A stretch of 64,000 nucleotides of DNA from CBDDKS01 sp965230335 (lineage in GTDB: Bacteria; Pseudomonadota; Gammaproteobacteria; Enterobacterales; Kangiellaceae). Positions 17,034 through 26,922 of the stretch are shown piece after piece. The translations under genes were made by a program, and so were the position numbers. The DNA is taken from NCBI GenBank assembly GCA_965230335.1, contig CBDDKS010000006.1:2914001-2978000 (forward strand), in the 5' to 3' direction. The notes under the pieces were generated by a model, which had not been told where the DNA came from, searched no databases, and was given only the letters and a program-made list of their open reading frames with translations. Numbering within the stretch: the first letter of the stretch is position 1; every line of letters begins with the position of its first letter.

Positions 17034-17534
17034 ATGAATCACGAAGAAAATGAGAGTTCAATTGTCCAGACATCTGAAAGTAATACCTTGTTGCAGTGGG
17101 TTACATTTAAGTTAAGTGGAGAATTGTATGGCGTTAATGTGATGCAGGTTCAGGAAGTATTACGCTATACAGAAGTTGCTCCTGTACCTGGTGCACCGGA
17201 TTATGTGATGGGTATTATCAATTTACGTGGCAACGTGGTTACCGTGATTGATACTTGCTTAAGATTTGGATTACCACCAATTGAAGTGACCGATAATACA
17301 AGAATTGTGATTATAGAAGCACGCAAACAAGTCGTGGGTATTTTGGTTGATTCTGTTGCAGAGGTGATTTATTTACATGAATCTGAAATTGAGCCGGCAC
17401 CTAATGTGGGTAATGAAGAAAGTGCCCGATTTATTCAAGGTGTTTCTCATAAATACAATGAGTTATTTATTTTAGTGGATTTGGATAAGTTACTGGATGA
17501 AGATGAATGGAATGAACTTGAGTTTCTTGAATAG
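17034..17534 (+). CDS. cheW: Chemotaxis coupling protein CheW
   Basis: CheW links chemoreceptors to CheA. The 166-residue product is a single CheW domain: LQWVTFKLSGELYGVNVMQV, VAPVPGAPDYVMGIINLRG, VVTVIDTCLRFGL, and VGILVDSVAEV are all typical. ATG 17034 is preferred because AGGT at 17023-17026 is spaced seven bases away; ATG 17028 would add two residues. It is followed after 38 bases by a DUF2802 gene, as in Pseudomonas-type clusters. Confidence 0.95.
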   Translation: MNHEENESSIVQTSESNTLLQWVTFKLSGELYGVNVMQVQEVLRYTEVAPVPGAPDYVMGIINLRGNVVTVIDTCLRFGLPPIEVTDNTRIVIIEARKQVVGILVDSVAEVIYLHESEIEPAPNVGNEESARFIQGVSHKYNELFILVDLDKLLDEDEWNELEFLE

Positions 17535-17572
17535 AGCTTTAAAAACACATGATGCATAAAAGGTAGTATGAC

Positions 17573-17938
17573 ATGATAGAGCTTATTTTATTTAGTGTTG
17601 TCATTATTCAATGTGGTGTGATTATTGCCTTATTGAAAATGCATAAAGCTTCACATAATGTACAAAAAGACATACTGCATTTAAAAGAAGAAATGAAAGC
17701 TTTGACAGTGGGTAGCTTTGGTTTGGGAAAAAAAGTATTTAACTTTCAAAAAAATTTACATCATATAGAACAGAAACAACAGGATCTTTCTTTTCGTGAT
17801 ACTGCGGATAAACCCTTTGAGCAAGCCGGTAAATTATTTAAAAGAGGAGCAACTGTAGAAGATGTTGTTGAATCTTGCCATTTATCGAAAGGTGAAGCTG
17901 AGTTATTAAAAAATATACTCACCTTGTCATTGCATTAA
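17573..17938 (+). CDS. DUF2802 family protein of the chemotaxis cluster
   Basis: The 121-residue product has an N-terminal membrane helix (about residues 2-21), a coiled-coil central part (about 25-80) and a C-terminal helix-turn-helix-like segment (KRGATVEDVVESCHLSKGEA). This architecture and the position just after cheW fit the DUF2802 proteins found in many gammaproteobacterial flagellar clusters. The family's role is not established. The start has no strong Shine-Dalgarno sequence beyond AAAGG at about 17559. Confidence 0.8.
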   Translation: MIELILFSVVIIQCGVIIALLKMHKASHNVQKDILHLKEEMKALTVGSFGLGKKVFNFQKNLHHIEQKQQDLSFRDTADKPFEQAGKLFKRGATVEDVVESCHLSKGEAELLKNILTLSLH

Positions 17939-18011
17939 AGTGCAAAGTAATGACTTTTAATATTGGGAATGATTGTTTAAATAAGAGGGGGATATTGGAA
18001 GTTATTTTATC

Positions 18012-19631
18012 ATGAAAGTTTCTATTAGAATTAAATTGTTACTATCCATTTCATTTGGGTGTGTTTTATTACTTTGTCAGACTTTAATTACGTCTATATT
18101 TATATCAAAACAGCAAGTTCATGTTACTGCACTGGCTGATGCAGCAAAGGGTCGCCTATTTGTTGATTTTTTGCGAGATTCGATTTTGGAAATTTCGGAT
18201 AGGGCCGACAAAATCAGCAAAGTGGATAATAAAAAAGATGGTTTGGATGCACTGGGTGTATATTTTGATGATGTTATATTAAAATTAAAACAAATTGACA
18301 ATAAAATTGAAAAGGGTGAAATTAAAATTGAATTAGATGTAAAAATAAAAACTTTAATTCAACAATTGGAAGATGGAAAAAAACTTTTTGAAGAAAGCAT
18401 TTTGGATGAGAGTATGAATGATGAGGATTTGTCGGATGTCTCTGCATGGCTTAATGTTCCTTTGTCTGAAATTGTGAGTGTTCTCAATAAAATAAATCAT
18501 GAATTTATTGATCAAATAAATACAGCGATGATTGAAGAACAAAAAAACAAGAATAAACCTATCATGTATGGCTTTATTATCTTTTTTATATCAATTATTG
18601 TTTTATTTTTATTTGCCTGGTTTTTTTCAGCAGATATGTTGAAAACAATCAATCGTATTTTGACAAAGGCCAAAAAAGTATCTATTGGGGACTTAAAAGA
18701 TTTAACAGAGCGACGTAAAAGTAAAAATGACGATGAGTTGATTCAATTGGATCATTCGATATTTGATATGACGGCATCATTAAGAGAACTGGTTGTGCAA
18801 ATTCATAACTCTTCCAATGAACTGGTTTTAGCAGGTAATGTATTATCTGATATTTCCAAAAACTCTCTTGAAAGAGTGAATGAACAAAATGAACATGTTG
18901 CAGGCATTAAACACTCTATCTCGCAGATATCACAGTCATCTAAAAATATTAGTGATATTTCACAGGAAACGGTTAAAACTTCAGAAAAAGTAACGGCAGA
19001 ATCCAAACAAAATTTTGATGTGATTAAATCCATGTCTAACTCAATGAAAAGTCTGGCTCAGGAAACAGAAAATATAGAAGATTTTATTGTTACCTTTGAA
19101 AAACGCGTTTCAGATATCAATAGTATTCTTACGGTTATTAATGGTATATCTGAACAAACAAATTTGCTGGCATTAAATGCTTCTATAGAGGCAGCCAGAG
19201 CAGGTGAACAGGGCAGAGGTTTTGCAGTGGTTGCTGATGAAGTAAGGGCTTTGGCACAAAGAACACAAGCATCATCTGAAGATATTAAAACCATTATTCA
19301 GGATGTAGGCAATGGTGTTAAAAATATTGTTGACGCATCAAGGGATGTTAGACATAAAACACTGGAAACCAGCCTCATAGCCAAACAGTCTGCAGAAACT
19401 GTTAAATCAGCAATTGACTTTATTTATGGATTAGAAAAGGAAAACATTCATATTGCTACTTCCATCAGTCATCAGAACCTATTAATCGATGAAGTTGTGA
19501 TGCTATTGGATAAAGCCATGCAAAATGAAGTACAGGCTTTGGATGCCTGTAATATGACATCAGAGCAAAGTCAGTATATCGCCAAATTATCAAATGATTT
19601 ACGAATCCATGTTGACAAGTTTACTGTTTAG
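18012..19631 (+). CDS. Methyl-accepting chemotaxis protein
   Basis: This 539-residue chemoreceptor has a first membrane helix (about 8-31), a helical periplasmic domain of roughly 150 residues, a second membrane helix (about 183-206), a HAMP region, and the coiled-coil signalling domain. The kinase-binding tip reads EQTNLLALNASIEAARAGEQ (about residues 382-401), followed by GFAVVADEVRALAQRT. No C-terminal NWxxF pentapeptide is seen. The ligand cannot be inferred. GC and codon use resemble the neighbouring che genes, suggesting a resident receptor. Confidence 0.93.
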   Translation: MKVSIRIKLLLSISFGCVLLLCQTLITSIFISKQQVHVTALADAAKGRLFVDFLRDSILEISDRADKISKVDNKKDGLDALGVYFDDVILKLKQIDNKIEKGEIKIELDVKIKTLIQQLEDGKKLFEESILDESMNDEDLSDVSAWLNVPLSEIVSVLNKINHEFIDQINTAMIEEQKNKNKPIMYGFIIFFISIIVLFLFAWFFSADMLKTINRILTKAKKVSIGDLKDLTERRKSKNDDELIQLDHSIFDMTASLRELVVQIHNSSNELVLAGNVLSDISKNSLERVNEQNEHVAGIKHSISQISQSSKNISDISQETVKTSEKVTAESKQNFDVIKSMSNSMKSLAQETENIEDFIVTFEKRVSDINSILTVINGISEQTNLLALNASIEAARAGEQGRGFAVVADEVRALAQRTQASSEDIKTIIQDVGNGVKNIVDASRDVRHKTLETSLIAKQSAETVKSAIDFIYGLEKENIHIATSISHQNLLIDEVVMLLDKAMQNEVQALDACNMTSEQSQYIAKLSNDLRIHVDKFTV

Positions 19632-19653
19632 CCTTCGCGAAGGTTATTTAAGA
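19632..19653 (+). terminator. Possible terminator after the chemoreceptor gene
   Basis: CCTTCGCGAAGG (19632-19643), a short GC-rich stem with a CGCG tetraloop, starts immediately after the stop codon and is followed by TTATTTAAG. It is a short, modest candidate for ending the motility/chemotaxis transcript before asd. Confidence 0.35.
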
Positions 19654-19785
19654 ATCGTTAGGCTCTGTTGATTTTTTTATCATGTATTTCTAGATAGCAT
19701 GGAAATAATCCCGTTAAATGACTTCCTGTTTTTTTATTTTACATTTACAATATCAATTATTATCCGTTTTAAGAGTTTAAAAAGT

Positions 19786-20811
19786 ATGTCTGATCGTTTA
19801 TGGAATGTTGCCATTGTTGGCGCGACGGGAGCCGTCGGAGAGGTGATGTGTGAACTGCTTGGTGAGCGACAGTTTCCGATAAAAGAGGTCTTCCTGTTAG
19901 CCAGTGAGCGTTCAGCCGGCGAAACCCGAATGGTTGCTGGTCGTTCAGTCAAAGTGGAAAATCTTGCAGCGTTTGATTTCTCAAAAGCCGATATTGCTCT
20001 TTTTTCGGCGGGAGGCAGTGTGAGTCGGGAATATGCTCCTAAAGCCGCAGCTGCTGGATGTGTTGTGATTGATAATACCTCTGAGTTTCGTTATGAAGAT
20101 GATATCCCTTTAGTAATACCAGAAGTGAACCCTCAGGCTATTGCCGAATATCAACAGCGTAATATTATTGCTAATCCTAACTGTTCAACCATGCAAATGC
20201 TGGTTGCAATCAAACCTATTTATGATGCTGTTGGTGTCAGTCAAATACATGTATCCACTTACCAGGCGGTTTCTGGCTCAGGCAAGCAAGCCATGAATGA
20301 ACTGATGCGTCAAACAACAGATTTGTTAAATGGCAGAGAAGTGGTTAGTGAAGTCTATCCATGGCAGATTGCATTTAATGTATTGCCACAAATTGATGCC
20401 TTTCAGGAAAATGGTTTTACCCGGGAAGAAATGAAAATGGTATGGGAAACACAAAAAATCTTTAATGATGACAAGATTGAAGTACATCCTACAGCAGTAA
20501 GAGTACCTGTTTTTCATGGTCATTCAGAATCGATATATCTCGAGACTTCTGAGGCCATAAACAGAGATAAAGCCATGCAGCTTTTGAGATCAGCACCAGG
20601 GGTTAAAGTTCTGGATGAACCGGAAAAATCTCAATATGCACTTCCTGTATCCCATGCTTCAGGTTCTGATCATGTTTGGGTGAGCCGAATACGCCAGGCG
20701 TTAGGTCGTCGTCATGGTTTAAATATGTGGGTTGTTTCTGATAATTTACGAAAAGGAGCCGCATTAAATACGATTCAAATTGCAGAAGAGTTAATACAGA
20801 ATCATCTTTAG
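19786..20811 (+). CDS. asd: Aspartate-semialdehyde dehydrogenase
   Basis: Asd reduces aspartyl phosphate to aspartate semialdehyde, the branch point to lysine/diaminopimelate, threonine and methionine. The 341-residue product has the N-terminal Rossmann motif VGATGAVGEVM, catalytic Cys133 (NPNCSTMQM), substrate-binding EVYPWQIAFNVLPQID and a C-terminal dimer arm. ATG 19786 gives the family's usual start (MSDRLWNVAIVG); the longer frame from 19699 would add an unlikely hydrophobic extension. asd next to fimV is a common gammaproteobacterial order. Confidence 0.95.
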   Translation: MSDRLWNVAIVGATGAVGEVMCELLGERQFPIKEVFLLASERSAGETRMVAGRSVKVENLAAFDFSKADIALFSAGGSVSREYAPKAAAAGCVVIDNTSEFRYEDDIPLVIPEVNPQAIAEYQQRNIIANPNCSTMQMLVAIKPIYDAVGVSQIHVSTYQAVSGSGKQAMNELMRQTTDLLNGREVVSEVYPWQIAFNVLPQIDAFQENGFTREEMKMVWETQKIFNDDKIEVHPTAVRVPVFHGHSESIYLETSEAINRDKAMQLLRSAPGVKVLDEPEKSQYALPVSHASGSDHVWVSRIRQALGRRHGLNMWVVSDNLRKGAALNTIQIAEELIQNHL

Positions 20812-21125
20812 TCTTTTTTTGAGATATGAAAATAATTTCATGAAATATATAAAAAAATTTATTTTAGCTTTTGCTTTTTAGATAAAACAAGTCAAGAGTG
20901 AATAAGTGATGTATTCATGAAGTAAACATTTTAAGTATTTCGTTTTGAGACGTAAATCTCATTTTAGGTAGTATGTTTCAAAAAATATTTACATAAAATC
21001 TAATGTTTTTGCTATAGTTACTGGCATAACATGAAGATGATTCTTAAGTTTAAGACCCTGAAATTAAATTAAACAAACCGCTACTACTATTCAAATAGTC
21101 CGTAGTTCAAGGGAACCCCACTATT
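20812..21125. other. AT-rich intergenic region between asd and fimV
   Basis: This 314-base gap contains no coding frame I can support. It begins with short A/T runs and a weak ATGAAA/TTTCAT stem at about 20826-20841 after asd. It carries the fimV promoter candidate at 20988-21018. The segment just before fimV is richer in C and probably forms the 5' untranslated region. Confidence 0.6.
20988..21018 (+). promoter_or_regulatory. Sigma-70-type promoter candidate for fimV
   Basis: TTTACA (20988-20993) and an extended -10 TGCTATAGT (TG at 21010-21011, TATAGT at 21013-21018) are separated by 19 bases. The spacer is slightly long, but the TGN extension compensates. The position, about 105 bases before fimV, is plausible. 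Confidence 0.5.
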
Positions 21126-23669
21126 ATGCTTCACAATTTGCAACGAGTATTTTGGGTATTTTTAGCCCTATTCGTTCACTCTGCCTACGGTCTCGGACTG
21201 GGGGAAATAGAATTAAAATCTGCATTGAATCAACCCCTCAAGGCAGAAATCAAATTAACCAAATCAGGCGATGTTCCTGAATTGGGCGTGAAGGCGTCAT
21301 TAGCCAGCAGAACTCAATTTGAAAAGCTGGGTATCGATTATTTAGTGCATTTAAAGGATATTCGGTTTAAGACAGTAAGACGTAGTCCAAAAGAACTGGT
21401 GATTGAATTAACCACAAAAAAACCGGTTAAAGAACCTTTTTTAAGTTTTGTTGTTGAGCTTATCTGGCCTAATGGTCGAGCATTGCGTACTTATACGGTT
21501 TTGTTGGATTTCCCCGTATTTAAGGAATCTGGCTCTGCACGCATTCGATCAGTGACGACAGAAAAAAAAATTTCATCCAGGCCCAGTAATCGACAAAAAA
21601 GATCTCGCGTTTCCTCCTCCAGAAAAACATCTCGTAATGATTTCCAGGGCAATACCTATGGGCCGGTAGGTAAAGATCAAACGCTTTGGGGCATTGCATC
21701 AGAAATAAAAAGTGATTCAGTCAGTATTCAACAGGCATTAGTGGCTTTATTTAAAGAAAACCCGAATGCATTTATTAATAACGATATTAATAAATTGAAA
21801 AGAGGGAGCACTTTATCTATTCCATCAGAACAGCAAATGGTGAATGTACCTCATAGGGCTGCTTTAAGAGATATCGTTTCGCAAACTCGTAAAACAAACA
21901 ATACTGTTTTAGATGCATCTTCAAGAAAAAACACTGCGGGCGCCAATTCTACGACACAAAAAGATCGATTTAAAATTTCTGCACCTAATACTGAAACCGG
22001 TTTGTCAGATGGTGCCAGTGGTTTGGGTAATGATGGTGAGGCATCAGAAGCCATTAAGCAACAGTTGATATCCAGTCAGGAAGCTACAGAAACATTAAAA
22101 GCAGAAAATGAAGTATTAAGACAGCAATTACAAGATGCACTGGCACAATTGGAACAGGTAAAAAAGAGTGCTATTAATATTGAAAGTGCCGAAGGTTCAC
22201 TGTTAGCGAATAAAGAAAACCTGGATAAAGCCGAAGCTGATTTATCGGACAAGAATGTATTTGAAGCAGAGGAAACATTGACTGAAGAATCTGATACAGC
22301 TGAAGTAGGTGAAGAAGAGAGTGCAGATACTCAAGAAAATGAAATAGCAGAAGTCGGTGAAGAAACATTGGGTGAGAATGTTTCTACAGATGATAATTTA
22401 TTAACAGAAGAAACAACATCAACAGAAGAAGCAACCGATAGCAATGACGAAACACTGGATCCTGCCAATCAAGTGGCTAGTGTCGATATTGAAAAGACAC
22501 AAGTCGCCAGCAATACACTCAACCCTGGTGTTGATCAAACTCATGTAGAAGAACCAACTTCATGGATGGATAATGATGTTATCAAATATGGTGCAATAGG
22601 TGGTGTTCTATTACTTTTGACCGCTTTTCTGATATTCTGGAAAATGCGTCAGAGAATGTCTGATGATGAGTTTCAGGATGACTTGGTCGCATCAACAGAG
22701 AATATGAATTTTTCTGCTGATATGGATATGAATGATGATAATTTACTCGATGTTGATAATGATTTACTGGAAGATTTAGAGCCCGGAGAAAAATTTGATA
22801 CGCAGACATCAACAACACCAGATGCTGATCCCCTTGGTGAAGCTGATATTTACATGGCTTATGGTAAACATGATCATGCTGAACAATTATTGGTTCAGGC
22901 CATAGAAGATGCACCAGAACGTTTGGAATTAAAAGTGAAGCATTTGGAATGCATTGCTGATGCCAAAGATAAAGAAAGATTTGATGCACAACTTGATGCT
23001 TATCGTACTGAATTGGAACAAGATGAAGAATCTATGACGATGGTAGCTGGATTCCAGGAACAAGCCTGGCCGGAAGGCTCAGCGGCAGCAGACGAGTTTG
23101 ATTTACCATCAACTGAAGAAATTTTTGGAGAAGGTGATTTTACAGCAGAAGATGCAGAAGAAGTTTCTAATATGCTGGAAGATGAGGCCTTATTGGAAAC
23201 AGCTTCAGAAGTCGATGCTTCAGAAGAAGTGGCGACTCAATCATTGTCAGAGGATGATATTCTGGGAGAAGAAACAAATTTTGATACCGATGATTTTGAC
23301 TTTGATTTAGACGGGAAGGTAGAAGAGCCTCCACCTGTTCCTGATATTGAGTCGGAAGAAGATACCTTTTCTTTAGATGAGAGCCCAATAGATTCTGATA
23401 CTGAGTCGGATATTGATGATACCGTATTAATGGATGAAGAACTCAATGACTTTGATTTGTCAGAAAGTATGGACTTTGATATGGATGGTGAATTGGATGA
23501 TTTGGAAACAGGTGATGCAGAAGAAGCGTCGACAAAACTGGATTTAGCCAGAGCTTATATTGATATGGGTGACTCAGAAGGTGCCCAGGAAATATTAAGG
23601 GAAGTCATTGAAGAGGGTGCTCAGTCTCATAAAGATGAAGCTTTAAAGTTGTTGGAAGAAATACAGTAA
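21126..23669 (+). CDS. fimV: FimV-family polar landmark / motility protein
   Basis: FimV is an inner-membrane, peptidoglycan-binding hub that organises poles and type IV pili in relatives. The 847-residue product has a signal peptide (cleaved about residue 22), an N-terminal domain starting LGLGEIELKSALNQPLKAEI, a LysM-like segment (GKDQTLWGIASEI, about 182-236), a coiled coil (about 310-350), an acidic region, one membrane helix (about 487-506), a very acidic cytoplasmic domain with a TPR-like part (about 575-630), and the terminal FimV domain KLDLARAYIDMGDSEGAQEI. All parts fit the family. Confidence 0.92.
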   Translation: MLHNLQRVFWVFLALFVHSAYGLGLGEIELKSALNQPLKAEIKLTKSGDVPELGVKASLASRTQFEKLGIDYLVHLKDIRFKTVRRSPKELVIELTTKKPVKEPFLSFVVELIWPNGRALRTYTVLLDFPVFKESGSARIRSVTTEKKISSRPSNRQKRSRVSSSRKTSRNDFQGNTYGPVGKDQTLWGIASEIKSDSVSIQQALVALFKENPNAFINNDINKLKRGSTLSIPSEQQMVNVPHRAALRDIVSQTRKTNNTVLDASSRKNTAGANSTTQKDRFKISAPNTETGLSDGASGLGNDGEASEAIKQQLISSQEATETLKAENEVLRQQLQDALAQLEQVKKSAINIESAEGSLLANKENLDKAEADLSDKNVFEAEETLTEESDTAEVGEEESADTQENEIAEVGEETLGENVSTDDNLLTEETTSTEEATDSNDETLDPANQVASVDIEKTQVASNTLNPGVDQTHVEEPTSWMDNDVIKYGAIGGVLLLLTAFLIFWKMRQRMSDDEFQDDLVASTENMNFSADMDMNDDNLLDVDNDLLEDLEPGEKFDTQTSTTPDADPLGEADIYMAYGKHDHAEQLLVQAIEDAPERLELKVKHLECIADAKDKERFDAQLDAYRTELEQDEESMTMVAGFQEQAWPEGSAAADEFDLPSTEEIFGEGDFTAEDAEEVSNMLEDEALLETASEVDASEEVATQSLSEDDILGEETNFDTDDFDFDLDGKVEEPPPVPDIESEEDTFSLDESPIDSDTESDIDDTVLMDEELNDFDLSESMDFDMDGELDDLETGDAEEASTKLDLARAYIDMGDSEGAQEILREVIEEGAQSHKDEALKLLEEIQ

Positions 23670-23699
23670 TTATTATTTTAACCGTTTTTTGAAAAGATC

Positions 23700-24482
23700 A
23701 TGATTATTGCTGCCGGTATTGAATACCAGGGAACACAGTATTGTGGTTGGCAAAAACAGTCTCATTCACCTTCCGTTCAAGCCTGTCTGGAATCTGCTTT
23801 GTCTCAAATTGCAGATACACCCATAACTGTCTTTTGTGCTGGTAGAACAGATACGGGTGTTCATGCCAAAGGTCAGGTGATACATTTTGAAACAAATGTA
23901 GAGCGTCCGGAGAGAGCATGGACTCGAGGTGTAAATACGTTATTGCCAAAAGATATTGCTGTTCAATGGGTGAAAACGATGCCCTCAGATTTTCATGCAC
24001 GATTTTCAGCCGTATCACGTCAGTATCATTATGTGATTGTCAATACACCTTATCGTCCTGGTATTTTATCCAATAGGGTTACTTGGGAAGCACAATCACT
24101 GGATGCTGAACTGATGCACATTGCGGCACAAAGCTTATTGGGGGAGCAGGATTTTTCTACATTTCAGGCAGCCAGCTGTCAATCCACATCATCATTTCGG
24201 TGTGTTTTTTCAGTGAATGTTATTCGACAGGATGACTGTGTTATTGTGGATATTACTGCAAATGCTTTTTTGCATCATATGGTGAGAAATATAGTGGGTT
24301 CTTTAATGTCTGTCGGTTTGAAGAAAAAGGGTGTTGATTGGATTGCCTATTTACTTAGAGAAAAAAATCGATGTTTGGCTGCACCGACAGCCCCTGCGGA
24401 AGGCCTATATCTCACACAGGTTTCTTATCCTGAACAATATGCCTTACCCCTGCCCAAAGCATTAGGATTATTTAATTTATAA
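23700..24482 (+). CDS. truA: tRNA pseudouridine(38-40) synthase TruA
   Basis: TruA converts uridines 38-40 in the anticodon arm to pseudouridine. The 260-residue product begins MIIAAGIEYQGTQYCGWQKQ, has catalytic Asp51 in AGRTDTGVHAKGQV, and FLHHMVRNIVGSLMSVG later, all typical. It starts 30 bases after fimV, an arrangement shared with other gammaproteobacteria. A trpF gene, often present between truA and accD, is absent. Confidence 0.96.
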   Translation: MIIAAGIEYQGTQYCGWQKQSHSPSVQACLESALSQIADTPITVFCAGRTDTGVHAKGQVIHFETNVERPERAWTRGVNTLLPKDIAVQWVKTMPSDFHARFSAVSRQYHYVIVNTPYRPGILSNRVTWEAQSLDAELMHIAAQSLLGEQDFSTFQAASCQSTSSFRCVFSVNVIRQDDCVIVDITANAFLHHMVRNIVGSLMSVGLKKKGVDWIAYLLREKNRCLAAPTAPAEGLYLTQVSYPEQYALPLPKALGLFNL

Positions 24483-24499
24483 CCGAATCAGTATCTTGG

Positions 24500-24518
24500 C
24501 ACAGAGATTTACTCTGTG
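24500..24518 (+). terminator. Stem-loop after truA
   Basis: CACAGAG and CTCTGTG (24500-24506, 24512-24518) form a perfect 7-bp stem with a five-base loop 18 bases after truA. There is no following T run, so it may be a processing site or a weak terminator. Confidence 0.3.
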
Positions 24519-24586
24519 AAAAATCTTGTCGTTTACGATTAGCCAAATAAGAGCCTTTGATTTTTCGTGAGTCAGGGTAAGAGACA

Positions 24587-24595
24587 TGGTAGAAT
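24587..24595 (+). promoter_or_regulatory. Extended -10 promoter candidate for accD
   Basis: TGG-TAGAAT (24587-24595) resembles an extended -10 element, 77 bases before accD. No good -35 hexamer is seen at the expected distance. The 189-base truA-accD gap is otherwise non-coding by inspection. Confidence 0.3.
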
Positions 24596-24671
24596 TGCAT
24601 ATGTTGATACCCACCTGTTGCCAGTGAGTGTGGATATCTATTTATTTGAATCGATATTTTGAGAAGAATAC

Positions 24672-25589
24672 ATGACTTGGTTAGATAGAATTTTACCGAA
24701 ACGTAATACACCTTTCGATAGTCGAAAAAAATCTGTACCTGAAGGGGTTTGGTCAAAGTGTGGGCAGTGTCAGGCTGTTTTATATAAAGCTGAGCTGGAA
24801 CGTTGTCAGGATGTCTGTCCTAAATGTGGCTTTCATATGCGATTATCAGCAAGGACAAGACTTGAGCGTTTTTTGGATAAAGACAGTCAGTTGGAATTAT
24901 TTGCCAATCTGAAACCTATCGATATACTCAAATTTAAAGATTCTAAAAAATATCGGGATAGATTGAATGCTGCACAAAAGATGACCAAGGAAAACGATGC
25001 ATTAATCGTTATTTCAGGAGAAGTCTTGGAAATTCCTGTTGTTGCGGCTGCTTTTGAATTTCGTTTTATGGGAGGATCAATGGCGTCAGTCGTTGGTGAA
25101 AAGTTTGTCAGAGCGGTGAATTATTGTATTGAACAGCAAAGGCCCTTGATTTGTTTTTCAGCCAGCGGTGGTGCACGTATGCAGGAAGCTTTGACATCTC
25201 TTTTACAGATGTCAAAAACCAGTGCTGCTTTGCACAAACTGTCACAGGAAAAATTACCCTTTATTTCCGTGCTAACCGATCCAACCATGGGTGGAGTTTC
25301 AGCCAGTCTTGCCATGTTAGGTGATGTCAATGTTGCAGAACCTGGTGCGTTAATTGGTTTTGCTGGTTCCAGAGTGATTGAACAAACCGTCAGAGAAACA
25401 CTGCCAGAAGGGTTTCAAAGAAGTGAATTTTTGTTAGAAAAAGGAGCTATTGATATGATTATTGATCGTAGGGAAATGCGACAAAAACTGGCATCTATCC
25501 TGTCAAAATTGCTGCATCTTTCTGAACCTTTAGAAGAAAAACAAATCGAAAAAACAGAGTCTGAAACTCCTGAAGAAAAAGATATTTGA
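24672..25589 (+). CDS. accD: Acetyl-CoA carboxylase carboxyltransferase subunit beta
   Basis: AccD with AccA transfers carboxyl groups from biotin carrier to acetyl-CoA, the first step of fatty acid synthesis. The 305-residue product has the N-terminal zinc ribbon (Cys30, Cys33, Cys49, Cys52), then the carboxyltransferase core with FEFRFMGGSMASVVGEKF and ASGGARMQEALTSLLQM, and TDPTMGGVSASLAMLGD. Length and start (MTWLDRILPKR) are standard. An acidic tail precedes folC. Confidence 0.97.
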   Translation: MTWLDRILPKRNTPFDSRKKSVPEGVWSKCGQCQAVLYKAELERCQDVCPKCGFHMRLSARTRLERFLDKDSQLELFANLKPIDILKFKDSKKYRDRLNAAQKMTKENDALIVISGEVLEIPVVAAAFEFRFMGGSMASVVGEKFVRAVNYCIEQQRPLICFSASGGARMQEALTSLLQMSKTSAALHKLSQEKLPFISVLTDPTMGGVSASLAMLGDVNVAEPGALIGFAGSRVIEQTVRETLPEGFQRSEFLLEKGAIDMIIDRREMRQKLASILSKLLHLSEPLEEKQIEKTESETPEEKDI

Positions 25590-25600
25590 TATTTTACACC

Positions 25601-26902
25601 ATGCCTCGTGATTTAAATGAATGGCTCAGCTATATCGAATCGTTACATACCAATGATATTTTACTTGGATTAGACGGTGTAAAAACGATTGCAAACCGTC
25701 TTAAGATCAATTCGTTTGATGCCACTGTCATCACAGTTGCGGGAACCAATGGTAAAGGTTCCTGTATTGCTGTCATTGAAGCCCTTGCTTTAACTCAGGG
25801 TATGCGTGTAGCCACCTATACATCACCACATTTACAGACATTTAATGAACGTTTAAAAATAAATGGGCAGCCGGTATCCGATGGTCAGCTCTGTGAGGCT
25901 TTTCAAATCATTGATACTATCAGAGATGATGTGCCATTAACTTACTTTGAGTTTACAACATTAGCTATTTTTTGGCTTATCAAGCAACAAGATTTGGATG
26001 TGATTATATTGGAAATCGGTTTGGGAGGGCGACTGGATGCCGTCAATATTATTGATAATCAGTTAGCCATTATTACCAGCATTGATTATGATCATATGGA
26101 TTGGCTGGGTGATACTTTAGAAGAGATTGCTGCAGAAAAAGCAGCCATAGTTCGAGAAAATGCAGATGTTATTATTGGTGAATCCAACATACTGACTTAT
26201 TTGCAGCCTAACTTACCGAAAGTATCCAATCTTATACTTGCAGATAATGTGTCTTTATTGCCTGATTGGTGGCCAGATATTTTAGAGGATGTAGATTTTG
26301 ATTCTATTCATCCTGTGTCTATGGCTGCTGGATATTTAGCGGCAAAATGGTTAAATATACCTTGTGAATCATTAAAATTATTTCATCAATCTATGTCCTG
26401 TGTTAATTTAAATGGTAGGTGGCAATCTCTTGCAAATGTAGATGATACCTGGGTTGACGTTGCACACAATCCTCAAGCAGTGAACAGTCTTATACAAAAA
26501 ATGACACGTCAAACCCATGTTCAAAAATGGTATGCTGTTTGTGGTATGTTGAAAGATAAAAATAGCGTTGCAAGTCTTTCTCAAATTGCCGAATATGTTG
26601 ATGCCTGGTATTTTGTTCCAACACAGGGTAAGCGAGGACAGACTGCAAACGAATTAACACACCAGCTTCAATGCTTACATTTACCGGATATCAATATTTG
26701 TGAAACCTCGGTTCATGCAATAAGACTAGCTGACTCCAAAAGGCAGCTTATGTATTCAAGGCAAACGAACACTCAAACCTTACAGGAAAAAATAGGCATT
26801 ATTGTGTTTGGTACATTTGAGGTGGTTGCCAGTTCTTTGTCTCACTTTGCCAATGAATCTTTGGTAAATGAGATCTTAATGGACAAGGTTGATAACCTGT
26901 AA
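25601..26902 (+). CDS. folC: Bifunctional folylpolyglutamate synthase/dihydrofolate synthase
   Basis: FolC makes dihydrofolate from dihydropteroate and adds glutamates to folates. The 433-residue product from ATG 25601 has the P-loop VAGTNGKGSCIAV (about 46-58), YTSPHLQTFNERLKING, LEIGLGGRLDAVNII and SIDYDHMDWLGDTLEEIA. A frame from TTG 25586 exists, overlapping accD, but PRDLNEWLSYIESLH after the ATG is the usual beginning. The gene follows accD by 11 bases and dedD follows it by 20. Confidence 0.95.
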   Translation: MPRDLNEWLSYIESLHTNDILLGLDGVKTIANRLKINSFDATVITVAGTNGKGSCIAVIEALALTQGMRVATYTSPHLQTFNERLKINGQPVSDGQLCEAFQIIDTIRDDVPLTYFEFTTLAIFWLIKQQDLDVIILEIGLGGRLDAVNIIDNQLAIITSIDYDHMDWLGDTLEEIAAEKAAIVRENADVIIGESNILTYLQPNLPKVSNLILADNVSLLPDWWPDILEDVDFDSIHPVSMAAGYLAAKWLNIPCESLKLFHQSMSCVNLNGRWQSLANVDDTWVDVAHNPQAVNSLIQKMTRQTHVQKWYAVCGMLKDKNSVASLSQIAEYVDAWYFVPTQGKRGQTANELTHQLQCLHLPDINICETSVHAIRLADSKRQLMYSRQTNTQTLQEKIGIIVFGTFEVVASSLSHFANESLVNEILMDKVDNL

Positions 26903-26922
26903 ATAAAGGTAGATATATCATT

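Noticed and set aside
22582..22989. 135-codon minus-strand frame inside fimV
   Set aside because: It mirrors the acidic FimV region (antisense of Asp/Glu-rich codons gives Ser/Leu/His-rich protein) and lacks features of a real gene.
24472..24756. Minus-strand 94-codon frame across the truA-accD gap
   Set aside because: Overlaps the accD start, composition is not protein-like and no Shine-Dalgarno sequence was found.
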